Source: Pseudomonas neustonica
Lineage (GTDB): Bacteria > Pseudomonadota > Gammaproteobacteria > Pseudomonadales > Pseudomonadaceae
Assembly: GCF_003797945.1 (NCBI RefSeq)
Contig: NZ_RKKU01000001.1
Coordinates: 1 to 64,000 of the forward strand
DNA: 64,000 bases
Direction: 5' to 3'
The position numbers and the translations under genes are program-made. This document shows, piece after piece, positions 1 to 8,470 of the stretch. The notes below the pieces were generated by a model that was given only the letters and a program-made list of their open reading frames with translations, had not been told where the DNA came from and made no database searches. Each line of letters begins with the position of its first letter. Position 1 is the first letter of the stretch.

Positions 1-60
1 CACTAGGCTGGCTGCCTCCTGCTTGAACTCGGGAGAAAAAGTGCGCCGTTTCTTGGTCAT
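1..60 (-). CDS. IS3-family transposase OrfA, N-terminal fragment
   Basis: The 20 visible codons begin MTKKRRTFSPEFKQ, the characteristic start of IS3-family OrfA, whose N-terminal helix-turn-helix binds the terminal inverted repeats. The gene runs off the left edge, so it cannot be said whether it is intact or whether OrfB follows with the usual programmed -1 frameshift. The ATG is at 58-60 on the minus strand. The OrfA call is firm from the sequence; the subgroup is not assigned. Confidence 0.65.
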   Translation of the reverse strand, partial: MTKKRRTFSPEFKQEAASLV

Positions 61-127
61 GTGACACCTCGCTTATGGTGGCAATTTTACCACCTACGTT
101 GGTGTCCGGGTTTAGTAGACCACTACA
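1..127 (-). mobile_element. IS3-family insertion sequence, terminal part only
   Basis: The first 127 bases look like one end of an IS3-family element cut by the window edge. The minus strand encodes the start of a typical OrfA (next entry). Outside its start codon lies about 65 bases of leader ending at the plus-strand bases CTACA (123-127), so the element read inward would begin TGTAGTGGTCTAC, matching the TG...CA ends usual for this family. GGTGG/CCACC arms inside the leader could form a small hairpin. The exact boundary is inferred, because the other end and any target duplication lie outside the window. Confidence 0.6.
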
Positions 128-227
128 ATGCCGTGAGGCCCGAAGTTACGTAGAAAGCAGCTACCTAACTGAGCTGTTTACGCGAAAAGTAAGTTGGCGA
201 ACACCACTGGTTGGTATTAGATCGATC

Positions 228-1013
228 TTAGACCCTGTGTTGTAAACTCCCCCGAATAATCATCTCCCCCTCCCGCCACAATCGCCATTCCCCTCGCTCA
301 TATTCATGCCACCGTTCATTATTCGTCAGCGGCTCAGTCGCAATGACAGTCACCACGTCTGCCGGAGTAGTGTGCTCGGTAAAATCGATACTCACCTCTA
401 CATCACTTAGATGTGCAGCGCCGAAGGGCGCGCGGCGGGTGATCCAGTGGAGTTTGCTGGTGCATAGGGTGTAGAGCCAGTCGCCGTTGCTGAGCATGAT
501 GTTGCATACTCCGTTGTCAAGCAGGGGCTGGCAGGCCTGGCTAAGAATTTCTATCAGCTCGGTAGTTGACGGTGGTTCGCTGAAGCGCGTGGTCAGAGTG
601 TTGAGCAGGTGGCAGAAGAGGGCTTCGCTGTCGGTATCGCCCACGGCGCTGAACTGTCCGGTCTTGGGGGTAAAGTCGGTCAATTGGCCGTTGTGGACGA
701 AGGCCCAGTATTGTCCCCAGAGTTCGCGGGTAAACGGATGGGTGTTGGCCAGGCTGACGCCGCCGACGTTGGCTTGGCGAATATGGCAGATGACGTTTTC
801 CGACTTTATCGGATAGGACTCGACCAGTTTGGCGATGGCGGAGTCGTGGCATGGGTTCGGATCGTGAAAACAGCGCACACCTTTACCTTCGTAAAAGGCG
901 ACGCCCCAGCCGTCGCGGTGCGGTCCACTGCCGCCGCCGCGACGCATCAGCCCGGCAAAGCTGAAGCAGATATCAGTTGGTACGTTTGCGCTCATACCCA
1001 GCAGTTCACACAT
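228..1013 (-). CDS. Class II glutamine amidotransferase (YafJ type)
   Basis: This 261-residue protein is a stand-alone N-terminal-nucleophile glutamine amidotransferase. Cys2, directly after the start Met, is the expected nucleophile once Met1 is removed. Later signatures fit the family: a DGWG stretch near residue 35, RQAN near 80, THPF near 92 and HNGQL near 108, which in GATase II domains hold the glutamine. The length (about 255-265) is normal for the YafJ/DUF3700-like group, which has no fused synthase domain, so the ammonia acceptor is unknown. The ribosome-binding site is weak, but the start is fixed by Cys2. It is the first complete gene after the IS end and is co-directional with the DUF2855 gene upstream of it, 86 bases away. 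Confidence 0.85.
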   Translation of the reverse strand: MCELLGMSANVPTDICFSFAGLMRRGGGSGPHRDGWGVAFYEGKGVRCFHDPNPCHDSAIAKLVESYPIKSENVICHIRQANVGGVSLANTHPFTRELWGQYWAFVHNGQLTDFTPKTGQFSAVGDTDSEALFCHLLNTLTTRFSEPPSTTELIEILSQACQPLLDNGVCNIMLSNGDWLYTLCTSKLHWITRRAPFGAAHLSDVEVSIDFTEHTTPADVVTVIATEPLTNNERWHEYERGEWRLWREGEMIIRGSLQHRV

Positions 1014-1020
1014 CGCTTGC

Positions 1021-1081
1021 CCCGGCTGTTACAGATTGAGTGCAGAATTAACTCAGTTTGCTGCTGCGCTGTAAAGCCGGG
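1021..1081. other. Structured intergenic hairpin between two minus-strand genes
   Basis: CCCGGC at 1021-1026 pairs with GCCGGG at 1076-1081. The pairing continues inward with TTACAG and CTGTAA, and the loop holds a further TGAGT/ACTCA stem. There is no T-run on either strand, so it is not a clean intrinsic terminator. It could process or stabilise RNA between the DUF2855 and amidotransferase genes. Confidence 0.35.
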
Positions 1082-1099
1082 TTGAGCGCGTTGGCGTTA

Positions 1100-2206
1100 T
1101 CACATGCGCATGATGACGCCCTGCTGCGGGCTGACCTTGCCATCCAGGGTGTTCAGGTAGCCTTGTTTGATCGCTTGCTCGCCTGCCAGCTCGCTGATGT
1201 CCATCCACTTGCTCACTGAGCCAACCAAGGGCTGCCATAAGCTCGCGAAGCGGGTCATCAATGCGGCCGCACCCAGTTCCTTGGCTCTGGCTTCCCAGTA
1301 GCCTGGCGCAAAAAATACCTGTGGCGCGGGTCCTGGCAAATCCTTTTCTGCGCCGCGCTGATCCCAGTGTGCTGCGCCGACCAATGAGCTAAAGCGCAGG
1401 TTATCGGCAAAGTGCTTATGCACCTGCGCCAAAACTGTGCCGTTGCCGGCAAAGTCGACCGACACACTGGGCTGGCTGGCATCCAGATCGCCGATCTGAT
1501 CATAGCTCACTACTTTGTCGTAGTAGCCCAGGTTACGGACAAATTCCAGGTTGCTGTTTGACGTCAGCGCGGTAATGGTCAGGGGCTTGCCGCGTTTAGC
1601 CCGTTGATGCTGGAGCATGAAGGCCAGGCCGAGCGCGGTTTTGCTGGACGCGCTGGTGAGGATGATCTGGTCTGCAGCAAAAAAGTCATTTTCAGCCAGG
1701 TAATCATCGAGCAGAAAGGAGGTAATCAGCAGTGGTCGCAGCAGCATCTGCAGCGCTTCCGTCTCCTTGCGATACGCTGGATCGCGAGCAGTGAACTGAT
1801 ACTGGTTGTAGGCCAGCGCCAGATGAGTCCGGTGGATACTTTTGTCGGTAAAGGCGTTGTCGGTCAGGTCACCGGGCTGCACCTTCAGCTGTGGCGCCAT
1901 CGGTAGATAGCCGTAAACCCGGGTGCCTTTAGTGATGCTCGGGTGCTTGCTGGCAATCACGTCAGCAAAGCCCCATACCGGAATCTGCCCCCAAGGCTCC
2001 GCTACCGGGAAGAAGTCCCAGTATTGGAAGCGTTTGCCCAGCGCCGCGTAGGTAATGTTGTTGGCCGTAAAGGCAACGCGATCGACCGCTAGCAGGACCT
2101 CACCCTCGTTTAGATCCGCTTCTTTCAATAACGGCTGATGCAGCTGTTGGCAATCATGCAGATCGTTCTGGTTTACGACAAAGCAATCGCCTGCAGAGTT
2201 AAGCAT
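1100..2206 (-). CDS. DUF2855 family protein
   Basis: The 368 residues match the DUF2855 family, a group distantly like medium-chain dehydrogenase/reductases but without characterised activity. The N-terminal half has a GroES-like barrel look (residues about 25-110, with VWGFADVIAS and RVYGYLPMA). The central part has a Rossmann-like segment (IILTSASSKTALGLAF, then VSVDFAGNG). No zinc-ligand pattern of classical alcohol dehydrogenases is visible. The ATG at 2206 is preceded on its strand by AGGAGAG, an excellent ribosome-binding site. It lies upstream of the amidotransferase gene and probably shares its transcript. Substrate and role are unknown. Confidence 0.75.
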   Translation of the reverse strand: MLNSAGDCFVVNQNDLHDCQQLHQPLLKEADLNEGEVLLAVDRVAFTANNITYAALGKRFQYWDFFPVAEPWGQIPVWGFADVIASKHPSITKGTRVYGYLPMAPQLKVQPGDLTDNAFTDKSIHRTHLALAYNQYQFTARDPAYRKETEALQMLLRPLLITSFLLDDYLAENDFFAADQIILTSASSKTALGLAFMLQHQRAKRGKPLTITALTSNSNLEFVRNLGYYDKVVSYDQIGDLDASQPSVSVDFAGNGTVLAQVHKHFADNLRFSSLVGAAHWDQRGAEKDLPGPAPQVFFAPGYWEARAKELGAAALMTRFASLWQPLVGSVSKWMDISELAGEQAIKQGYLNTLDGKVSPQQGVIMRM

Positions 2207-2691
2207 GCTGAGCTCTCCTTGAGAGTTGTCCGGGTTCTGAATGTGTTGTGTGGCAAGTGGGTAAGCCTAGCTTGCCGGGTAATAGCTGCGTGGTCTGCAT
2301 CAAATCATCGGAGAAATGAGGTGGGATAAGGAGAGGCGAGATCACGCTGGATTAGCGATCTTCTGCTCTTTTTTGGTGCTTGCTGCCAGTTGCGCTAGAT
2401 CATAAATAAAAAATGTATCTTTTTTTTATTATTTTAAAAGGCTCTGGAAAGAGGTTTTGAGGCGCTTTTTTTGAGGGCTACGGGGCGCGCTGTAAGCGCT
2501 GTGACCTATTGGTCACAAAATTGCATTATTATATTTAGCCTCAAATAGCATCGTTTCTGTTTATGGCTGTTTTTTGGTGCGTTTTACATTTCTGGCTTAA
2601 CTGCTTGACTTGAATCAATGCCTGCCGTGCGAATTACGGCGACGCTTGACGATGAATCGAATACACCTTATCCGGTACGAGGATTGCGAAA
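2207..2691. other. 485-base divergent intergenic region, AT-rich core
   Basis: This gap separates the minus-strand DUF2855 gene from the plus-strand wax ester synthase gene, so it should hold both promoters. An AT-rich stretch (about 2400-2445, with a run of eight T) and a TATATT element near 2529-2534 could be core promoter parts, but no convincing -35/-10 pair was identified. No gene-like reading frame or RNA gene was seen here. Confidence 0.4.
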
Positions 2692-4332
2692 ATGAAACAG
2701 CTCACCCCTATGGACTCTCACTTCTTTTACTTTGAGGCGCCCAATCAACCCATGATGATTGGCAGTCTCTGGCTGTGTGATCAGAGCAGTGCGCCAGGTG
2801 GGCTGGTTCGACATAAGGAAATCCTGCAGTACATTTCTGACCGACTGAATACCACCTCGTTCTTCCGTCGCCGGCTGGAACAGGCACCTTTCCAGCTGGA
2901 TGATCCTTACTGGCTGGATGATGAGAATTTCGATCTGGAGTATCACGTTCGCCACGTGGGCCTACCGCAACCGGGAGACTGGCGTCAGCTGTGTATCTTT
3001 ACTGCGCGTACTATGTCCCGCAGCGTCGATATGGAGCGCGCACCCTGGGAGATCTACATCATTGAGGGCGTCAACAATGTAGAAGGTATTCCGCCCAACA
3101 GTTTCGCCGTGCTGATTCGCTTTCATCATGCCTATGTTGACGGCAAGGCCAGCCTGGAGCTGACGACCGCCATGATGGAAGAAACAGCCGAGCATGAGTA
3201 CGGTCGCCGCGACCGCGTTGAGGTAGCGGAGCGCCTGCCAACCAAACTGGAAATGTGGGCGCGCACCACCCCGCGGATGATGGGGCAGACATTGCGTAGC
3301 ATGAAAGCCGGGTTAACCGTTGGGCGCAAGGGGATAGAGTTGGCGCGGCGCTTGCGTAATGAGGATAAGCCGGAACAGACGCGAGTCCCTAAGAGCATCT
3401 TCAATACCCAGATATCCCCCCACCGTTCTTATGGTGCTTTCACCTGGCGTATTTCAGAGCTCAAGCGTATGCGTCAATTGTGCCCGGGCAGTACCTTGAA
3501 TGATGTGGTGATCGCGATTATTGGTGGGGGTATGCGCCGCTACCTGAATCACCACAACGCGTTGCCAGAAACAGGCTCCCTGGTCTCCATGTGTCCGGTG
3601 TCGGTGCGGCCAAGTGAGGCCAGTGCTGATTGCGGCAATCTTATCTCGGCCATGTATATCGGTATTGGTACCGACATAGCCAACGCCGCCGATCGCCTGC
3701 ACGCAGTGCAACGCAGGACGGCCAAAGGTGTGCCTCTCGCCAAGGAAGTGCTCTGTGATCTGAGCAATGCCTTTGGCGACATGATTCCTCCCTATATGCG
3801 CGCTTTCAGCGCATGGACGCAAAATCGGTTGCGCTCGGCCAGTCGTTTTACTCTCGTCAATACGGTGATTACCAACGTGCCGGGTATCCCCGGCTTGCAG
3901 CCGCGCTACTTTGCTGGCGCCAAGATCGTCAACGTATTCCCGTTGGTGCCGGTGTGCGACGGCATGGGGATCAGTCACGGTATGACGGGTATTTACGACG
4001 AGCTTAATCTGGGCGTAGTGGCAGATCGAAAAATTGTCGGTGATATGGATACCTACATCGCCTGCATGGAGGCTTCCACCCAAGAGTATCAGGCGCTGTT
4101 GCAACAGCTGGAGGCGCAGGGGGCAGACTCAGGCAAGCTGGCGTCGATAGCCCAGGAGCCGGCGCAGAAAGCGGACGAGGAAAACGCCAACTTTAAGGCC
4201 GATGCGGCTGCGTCTGAGAGCAAAACGGCCTCTACTGCGCGCAAGCGTAAAGGCGAAAAAATGGCGGCGGCACAGGCTAAGACAGAGCATTCCGACGTGG
4301 AGCCGGCACGCTCGGCGACGCATTCACGCTAA
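2692..4332 (+). CDS. Wax ester synthase / diacylglycerol acyltransferase (WS/DGAT)
   Basis: This membrane-associated acyltransferase joins acyl-CoA to long-chain alcohols or diacylglycerol, making storage wax esters or triacylglycerol. The condensation-domain catalytic motif HHxxxDG is present as HHAYVDG at residues 145-151, and the family signature PLVPVCDGMGISHGM sits near the end of the core. The catalytic core (about 1-475) has normal family length. An extra tail of about 70 residues (477-546) is rich in Ala, Lys and Glu and looks disordered. A DUF3336-patatin lipase gene follows 48 bases downstream, suggesting an operon for making and mobilising neutral lipid. Which lipid is made cannot be told from sequence. 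Confidence 0.9.
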   Translation: MKQLTPMDSHFFYFEAPNQPMMIGSLWLCDQSSAPGGLVRHKEILQYISDRLNTTSFFRRRLEQAPFQLDDPYWLDDENFDLEYHVRHVGLPQPGDWRQLCIFTARTMSRSVDMERAPWEIYIIEGVNNVEGIPPNSFAVLIRFHHAYVDGKASLELTTAMMEETAEHEYGRRDRVEVAERLPTKLEMWARTTPRMMGQTLRSMKAGLTVGRKGIELARRLRNEDKPEQTRVPKSIFNTQISPHRSYGAFTWRISELKRMRQLCPGSTLNDVVIAIIGGGMRRYLNHHNALPETGSLVSMCPVSVRPSEASADCGNLISAMYIGIGTDIANAADRLHAVQRRTAKGVPLAKEVLCDLSNAFGDMIPPYMRAFSAWTQNRLRSASRFTLVNTVITNVPGIPGLQPRYFAGAKIVNVFPLVPVCDGMGISHGMTGIYDELNLGVVADRKIVGDMDTYIACMEASTQEYQALLQQLEAQGADSGKLASIAQEPAQKADEENANFKADAAASESKTASTARKRKGEKMAAAQAKTEHSDVEPARSATHSR

Positions 4333-4380
4333 GTTTTCGATACAGGCAACCGGCGCCGCGGTGGCGCCAGAGGTACGGAT

Positions 4381-5841
4381 ATGGGCTTGAAATTGTTTCA
4401 GCGCGCGCGCAGTAAATCCTTGCTTGAAGCCATGGAGAAGGCTGAGACCTATGACCAATGGGCCGAACTGGCGGGTGAGTATGATCATGAGCACGGTCTG
4501 GATGAATGGAAGCAGGACGATGCCTGTGAAAGTTACGACTATCGCTCGCTACGCCAGCGCCTTGATGTGCTCAGGGATCTGCGTTTTCGCGGCGACTTTC
4601 CGCAATTATTGTTTGCCTTGAATGAAGGCGTGCATGGCAATCTGGGCGGCATGGGTAAGCCGTCGCTGTATAACAAGGCGCGCTTGGGTACCAAGACCCT
4701 GATTACACGCTATATCGATGAGTTGTGCGGTGCGCTGAATGACCTCAATGAAGTCTCTGATGAGGTTATCTCACTGCAGGACAAGCAGGACTTCTTCTTG
4801 CGCGCGAGTCACTGCAACGGTCGCTCTGCCTTGATGTTGAGCGGTGGCGCGGTACTCGGTTTTTTTCATACCGGGGTGCTCAAAGCGTTGTTTGAGCAAG
4901 GGCTGCTACCGGAGATTATATCGGGCTCCAGTGCGGGTTCCATTCTCGCTGCGACCGCCTGCACGCACCACGATGATGAGCTGCGCGAGCGCCTGAGTAC
5001 AGATAACCTGCACCACGACGTGGAAGAAACAACAGCCATTCGCCCAACGCTGTCACTGTTGGGTAACCGACGTCCGGCGATGGATGCCGACAATTTGCGC
5101 GACTACCTGGCCAAGATTCTGCCGGATCTGACTTTTCAGGAAGCCTTTGAGCTCACCGGGCGCAAACTCAATATTACGGTAACCGGGCTCTCGACCCAGC
5201 AGGCTCCGCGCCTGCTGAATGCGATTACCTCGCCTAACGTATTGATTCGCTCTGCGGTGAAGGCGTCTTGCGCTATTTACGGCATTTATCCGCCGGTTAC
5301 TCTGATGTGTCGCAATGCGGCGGGGGAAGCGGTGCCTTACCTGCCGGGTATGAAATGGATCGATGGTTCATTCGCCGATGATTTACCCGCCAAGCGCTTG
5401 GCGCGCCTGTACGGAGTGAATCACTTTATTTCCAGTATGACCAACCCCGCTGCGCTGGCGATCACGCCCGATCCGGATGTGCCCCGTACGCGGTTGCGCT
5501 CTTTGGTGAACTTCCAGGCTAACTTCATCAAAATGGGGGCGGCCGAAGCCATGCGTTTCAGTCGCGACAATATTCGCATCAAGTCACCGGTAATCAGTTT
5601 GATGCAGCACTTGACCTATGGTGTGCTGGCGCAGGATTACACCGCCGACATCAATATCTTCTTGCGTAATCGCTGGGACCATCCGCTGAGATTGTTGGCC
5701 CCGCCCACCCGTGAGGCCATGCACCGCTTGATTCACGAGGGCGAGCGCTCTACCTGGGAAAAGGTCGAGATGGTGCGCAACTGTACGGCGGTTAGTCGTA
5801 CCCTCGACAACATTCTGCATAGTCGCGGCTGGGAAAAGTAA
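4381..5841 (+). CDS. Patatin-like phospholipase / lipase with DUF3336 domain
   Basis: This is a predicted serine-Asp dyad lipid hydrolase. An N-terminal DUF3336 region (about 1-140) precedes a patatin domain with the oxyanion-hole glycines (SGGAVLGFFHTG, about 154-165), the nucleophile elbow G182-S-S184-A-G186 and the catalytic Asp in W-I-D328-G. DUF3336-patatin is the architecture of yeast triacylglycerol lipases (Tgl3/4/5) and their bacterial relatives. The length of 486 is normal. It lies directly downstream of the WS/DGAT gene, with AGAGG before the ATG. The context suggests it releases fatty acids from the WS/DGAT product; phospholipase activity is an alternative. Confidence 0.88.
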   Translation: MGLKLFQRARSKSLLEAMEKAETYDQWAELAGEYDHEHGLDEWKQDDACESYDYRSLRQRLDVLRDLRFRGDFPQLLFALNEGVHGNLGGMGKPSLYNKARLGTKTLITRYIDELCGALNDLNEVSDEVISLQDKQDFFLRASHCNGRSALMLSGGAVLGFFHTGVLKALFEQGLLPEIISGSSAGSILAATACTHHDDELRERLSTDNLHHDVEETTAIRPTLSLLGNRRPAMDADNLRDYLAKILPDLTFQEAFELTGRKLNITVTGLSTQQAPRLLNAITSPNVLIRSAVKASCAIYGIYPPVTLMCRNAAGEAVPYLPGMKWIDGSFADDLPAKRLARLYGVNHFISSMTNPAALAITPDPDVPRTRLRSLVNFQANFIKMGAAEAMRFSRDNIRIKSPVISLMQHLTYGVLAQDYTADINIFLRNRWDHPLRLLAPPTREAMHRLIHEGERSTWEKVEMVRNCTAVSRTLDNILHSRGWEK

Positions 5842-5924
5842 CGCGTTGCAGCTGACCGGGCTTTCCAAGTGCCGGGCAGCTGCGCACAATGGCTGATTCG
5901 TTTTGACCGAGACAGGCATTAGCC

Positions 5925-6755
5925 ATGAGTACAGAAGACTTACCCTTGCGCGGCCGGCGCATCGCCTTGCCGGAAAGCCGGGAGCTGGATCTGTTTGCCG
6001 ATATGCTGACCAAGCGCGGCTCTGATGTCCTGCGCTGCCCGCTGGTTTCTATCCATGATGCACCGGACTCCGCTCCCGTGCTGGCCTGGATGCAGGAGCT
6101 GATAGCGCAGCCCTTTGATCAACTGATTTTCCTCACCGGTGAGGGCTTGCGGCGTATGGTTGCGCTGGCTGAGCGCCAAGGCGGCAGCCTACGCGATGAC
6201 TTTGTTACGGCGCTGGCGCCCATACCGAAACTGACCCGTGGTCCCAAGCCCGGCGCAGCCCTGCGCAAGATCGGCTTGAAGGCTGACCGCGTGGCCGTCT
6301 CGCCGACCACCGAGGGCGTGATTGAGACGCTAAAGGCAGAAAACCTGGTAGGTCAGCGTATTGGTGTGCAGCTTTACGGCACCGACCCAAACCTGAAGCT
6401 CGTTGTGTTCTTGCAGCAGGCGGGTGCGCTGGTCAGCACGGTATCGCCTTACATTTATGCCGATGATGTGGAAGACGCCCGGGTTGATCAGCTGATTGAT
6501 GCACTGCTTGCCGCTGAGGTGGATGCGGTCGCCTTCACCAGTGCTACCCAGGTAAGGCGTTTGTTTCAGATTGCCCGCCGCCGCGAGCAGGGCGATGCCC
6601 AACTATTGGCGGCACTGCGCAGGTTGAAGGTGGCAGCTGTTGGCCCGGTGGTACGCGATGAGCTGTTGGCGTATGGCGTGCAGGTCGATCTGATGCCGGA
6701 AAGTAGCTTCTTCATGAAGCCGCTGGTTCGCGAGCTGGTCAAAGTATTGAGTTAA
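5925..6755 (+). CDS. Uroporphyrinogen-III synthase family protein (HemD-like)
   Basis: The 276-residue protein has the two-lobed HemD layout: an N-terminal lobe with LPESRELD and LIFLTGEGLRRM (about residues 15-90), and a C-terminal lobe with VDAVAFTSATQVRRLF and VAAVGPVVRDELLAYGV. HemD cyclises hydroxymethylbilane to uroporphyrinogen III in haem synthesis. No hemC, hemX or hemY is nearby, whereas the housekeeping hemD of pseudomonads normally follows hemC. This is therefore probably a second, divergent family member, perhaps with another role. It is third in the WS/DGAT gene series, 83 bases after the lipase, and ends at a strong hairpin. Confidence 0.75.
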   Translation: MSTEDLPLRGRRIALPESRELDLFADMLTKRGSDVLRCPLVSIHDAPDSAPVLAWMQELIAQPFDQLIFLTGEGLRRMVALAERQGGSLRDDFVTALAPIPKLTRGPKPGAALRKIGLKADRVAVSPTTEGVIETLKAENLVGQRIGVQLYGTDPNLKLVVFLQQAGALVSTVSPYIYADDVEDARVDQLIDALLAAEVDAVAFTSATQVRRLFQIARRREQGDAQLLAALRRLKVAAVGPVVRDELLAYGVQVDLMPESSFFMKPLVRELVKVLS

Positions 6756-6779
6756 CGGGCCGCGGCTAAGCGGCCCGTT
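6754..6779. terminator. Hairpin terminator between convergent hemD-like and amidase genes
   Basis: A perfect 10-base stem (AACGGGCCGC / GCGGCCCGTT) with a 6-base loop begins inside the stop codon of the hemD-like gene. The T-run is poor (GTTGTTG), but its place between two convergent genes supports bidirectional termination. Confidence 0.65.
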
Positions 6780-6803
6780 GTTGCACGCCAAATAGCGGCT
6801 GGG

Positions 6804-8309
6804 TTATTGCGCCAATGCCATGGCGGGCCAGCGGTCTTTCCATGGCTGCGCCTGCTCAAGCTGGCTTGCCAGTTGCAGCAATAGGCCCTCGCCACCATGC
6901 GCAGCACAGAACTGCACTCCCAGCGGCAGGCCGTCATTTGTCCAGTGCAGTGGCACACTCATTGCCGGTGTGCCGGTCAGATTCGATAACTGAGTAAAGG
7001 GGAAGTAACTCAGGTTTTTGCTTGCCATGTCGTCAACCATGTTGTCGAGCACGCCCCAGCGGGCCAGCAGTGGCAGTAACCCCGTGTTAAGTAAAAAGCT
7101 CAACGCCTTGGCTTGACCGGCTGGTAGCTCGGCCTGTTCGTGACGGATGGGGGGGTGAGCAATGGTTGGCGTTAAAAACAGGTCGTAGCGTTGGTGAAAG
7201 TCGCCCAGGGCCTGACCAAAGCGGTTCCAGTCACGATGGCGGCTGACATACTCGGCGCTGTTCTGCGCGCGGCCTAGCGCCGCCAGAGTGCGTGTCAGCA
7301 GCTCGAAGTCATGATCGCTTGCGCCCAGCTCCCGGGCCTGGTTCAACGTCGCGGCTACCTGACCGAAGTACATGCTCAGATAGCTGCGGGCTAAAGACTG
7401 GCCGTCGTAATCAGGTGCCGCCTCTTCTACCTCATGTCCAAGTGATTGCAGCAGGTTGACGGCATTCTGTACCGCCCTCACGGCCTCCGGGTGTACCGGC
7501 GTATCGACCGGTGAGCGGGTGCTGAAGCCAATGCGCAGTTTGCCCGGCTGGCGTGCGCTCAGCTCGCGGAAAGACTGCGTCGGGGGCGCGACCGCAAAGG
7601 GGTCGCCGGGATTGGCGCCGGCCATCACATCCAGCGATAGCGCGGCGTCGCGCACTGTACGGCACAACACCAGATCGCTGGACGCGCCTTCCCATACCTC
7701 TGCCACAGCAGGACCGGGCGATACACGACCACGGCCGGGTCGCAGGCCAAACAGCCCACAACAGGCGGCGGGAATACGGATGGACCCGCCACCATCATTG
7801 GCGCCTGCCAGTGGCACCATACCGGCAGCAACCGCGGCCGCCGAGCCACCGCTGGACCCGCCCGGTGTGTGCGCCAGGTTCCAGGGGTTGCGCGTAATAC
7901 CGAAAGCTTCGGGGTCGGTTACCCCCTTGAGCGCCAGCTCCGGGGTATTGGTTTTGCCCATGATGACGGCGCCAGCGTCCAGCAGGCGGCGTACCAGATG
8001 CGCATGCTGAGTTGCCGGCACGCGGTTAAATACCTTGCTACCGCTGCTGGTCGGCAGGCCAGCGTAGTCTTGTACGGCATCCTTGATCAGGATCGGGACG
8101 CCAGCTAGCGGTCCCGCCAGGGGCTGGGTAACACGTTGGCGTGCAATCTCGAACATCGGCTGACAGACTGCATTGAGCTGAGGGTTAAGCTGATGGTAGC
8201 GATCTATGGCTTGATCGAGCAGCTCGCTAGCAGAGGCTTCCCCCCGTTGCACTATCAGGGCTAGCTCGGTAGCGTCGCTATCAAGGTATTGCTGTAGGCT
8301 GAGCGTCAT
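6804..8309 (-). CDS. Amidase signature family hydrolase
   Basis: This 501-residue protein belongs to the amidase signature family, which hydrolyses amides through a Ser-cisSer-Lys triad. The triad is visible: Lys76 in VPILIKD, the cis-Ser in GGSSGGS (Ser152/Ser153) and the nucleophile Ser176 in DGGGSIRIP. No gatB or gatC lies nearby and the C-terminal half differs from GatA, so this is a free-standing amidase rather than the tRNA amidotransferase subunit. The substrate cannot be deduced. It is divergent from the Lon-like protease gene, and its 3' end faces the hemD-like gene across a shared hairpin. Confidence 0.88.
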   Translation of the reverse strand: MTLSLQQYLDSDATELALIVQRGEASASELLDQAIDRYHQLNPQLNAVCQPMFEIARQRVTQPLAGPLAGVPILIKDAVQDYAGLPTSSGSKVFNRVPATQHAHLVRRLLDAGAVIMGKTNTPELALKGVTDPEAFGITRNPWNLAHTPGGSSGGSAAAVAAGMVPLAGANDGGGSIRIPAACCGLFGLRPGRGRVSPGPAVAEVWEGASSDLVLCRTVRDAALSLDVMAGANPGDPFAVAPPTQSFRELSARQPGKLRIGFSTRSPVDTPVHPEAVRAVQNAVNLLQSLGHEVEEAAPDYDGQSLARSYLSMYFGQVAATLNQARELGASDHDFELLTRTLAALGRAQNSAEYVSRHRDWNRFGQALGDFHQRYDLFLTPTIAHPPIRHEQAELPAGQAKALSFLLNTGLLPLLARWGVLDNMVDDMASKNLSYFPFTQLSNLTGTPAMSVPLHWTNDGLPLGVQFCAAHGGEGLLLQLASQLEQAQPWKDRWPAMALAQ

Positions 8310-8470
8310 GCAGAACGTCCTGTTTTTGTTGTTTGAGTAAATACTCTATTTAAGCCCTGCGAGCAGGCCCTGCGTCAAGTCGCTCGCGCTGCTACTTGTC
8401 ACCGCTGGCTGGCAGGGCAACAATGCCGTATTGCTCTTTCTATAGTCCCCCTGTTTGCCAAGGATGCTGG

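Noticed and set aside
6804..8309. GatA subunit of tRNA amidotransferase
   Set aside because: No gatB or gatC nearby and the C-terminal half is unlike GatA; called as a general amidase.
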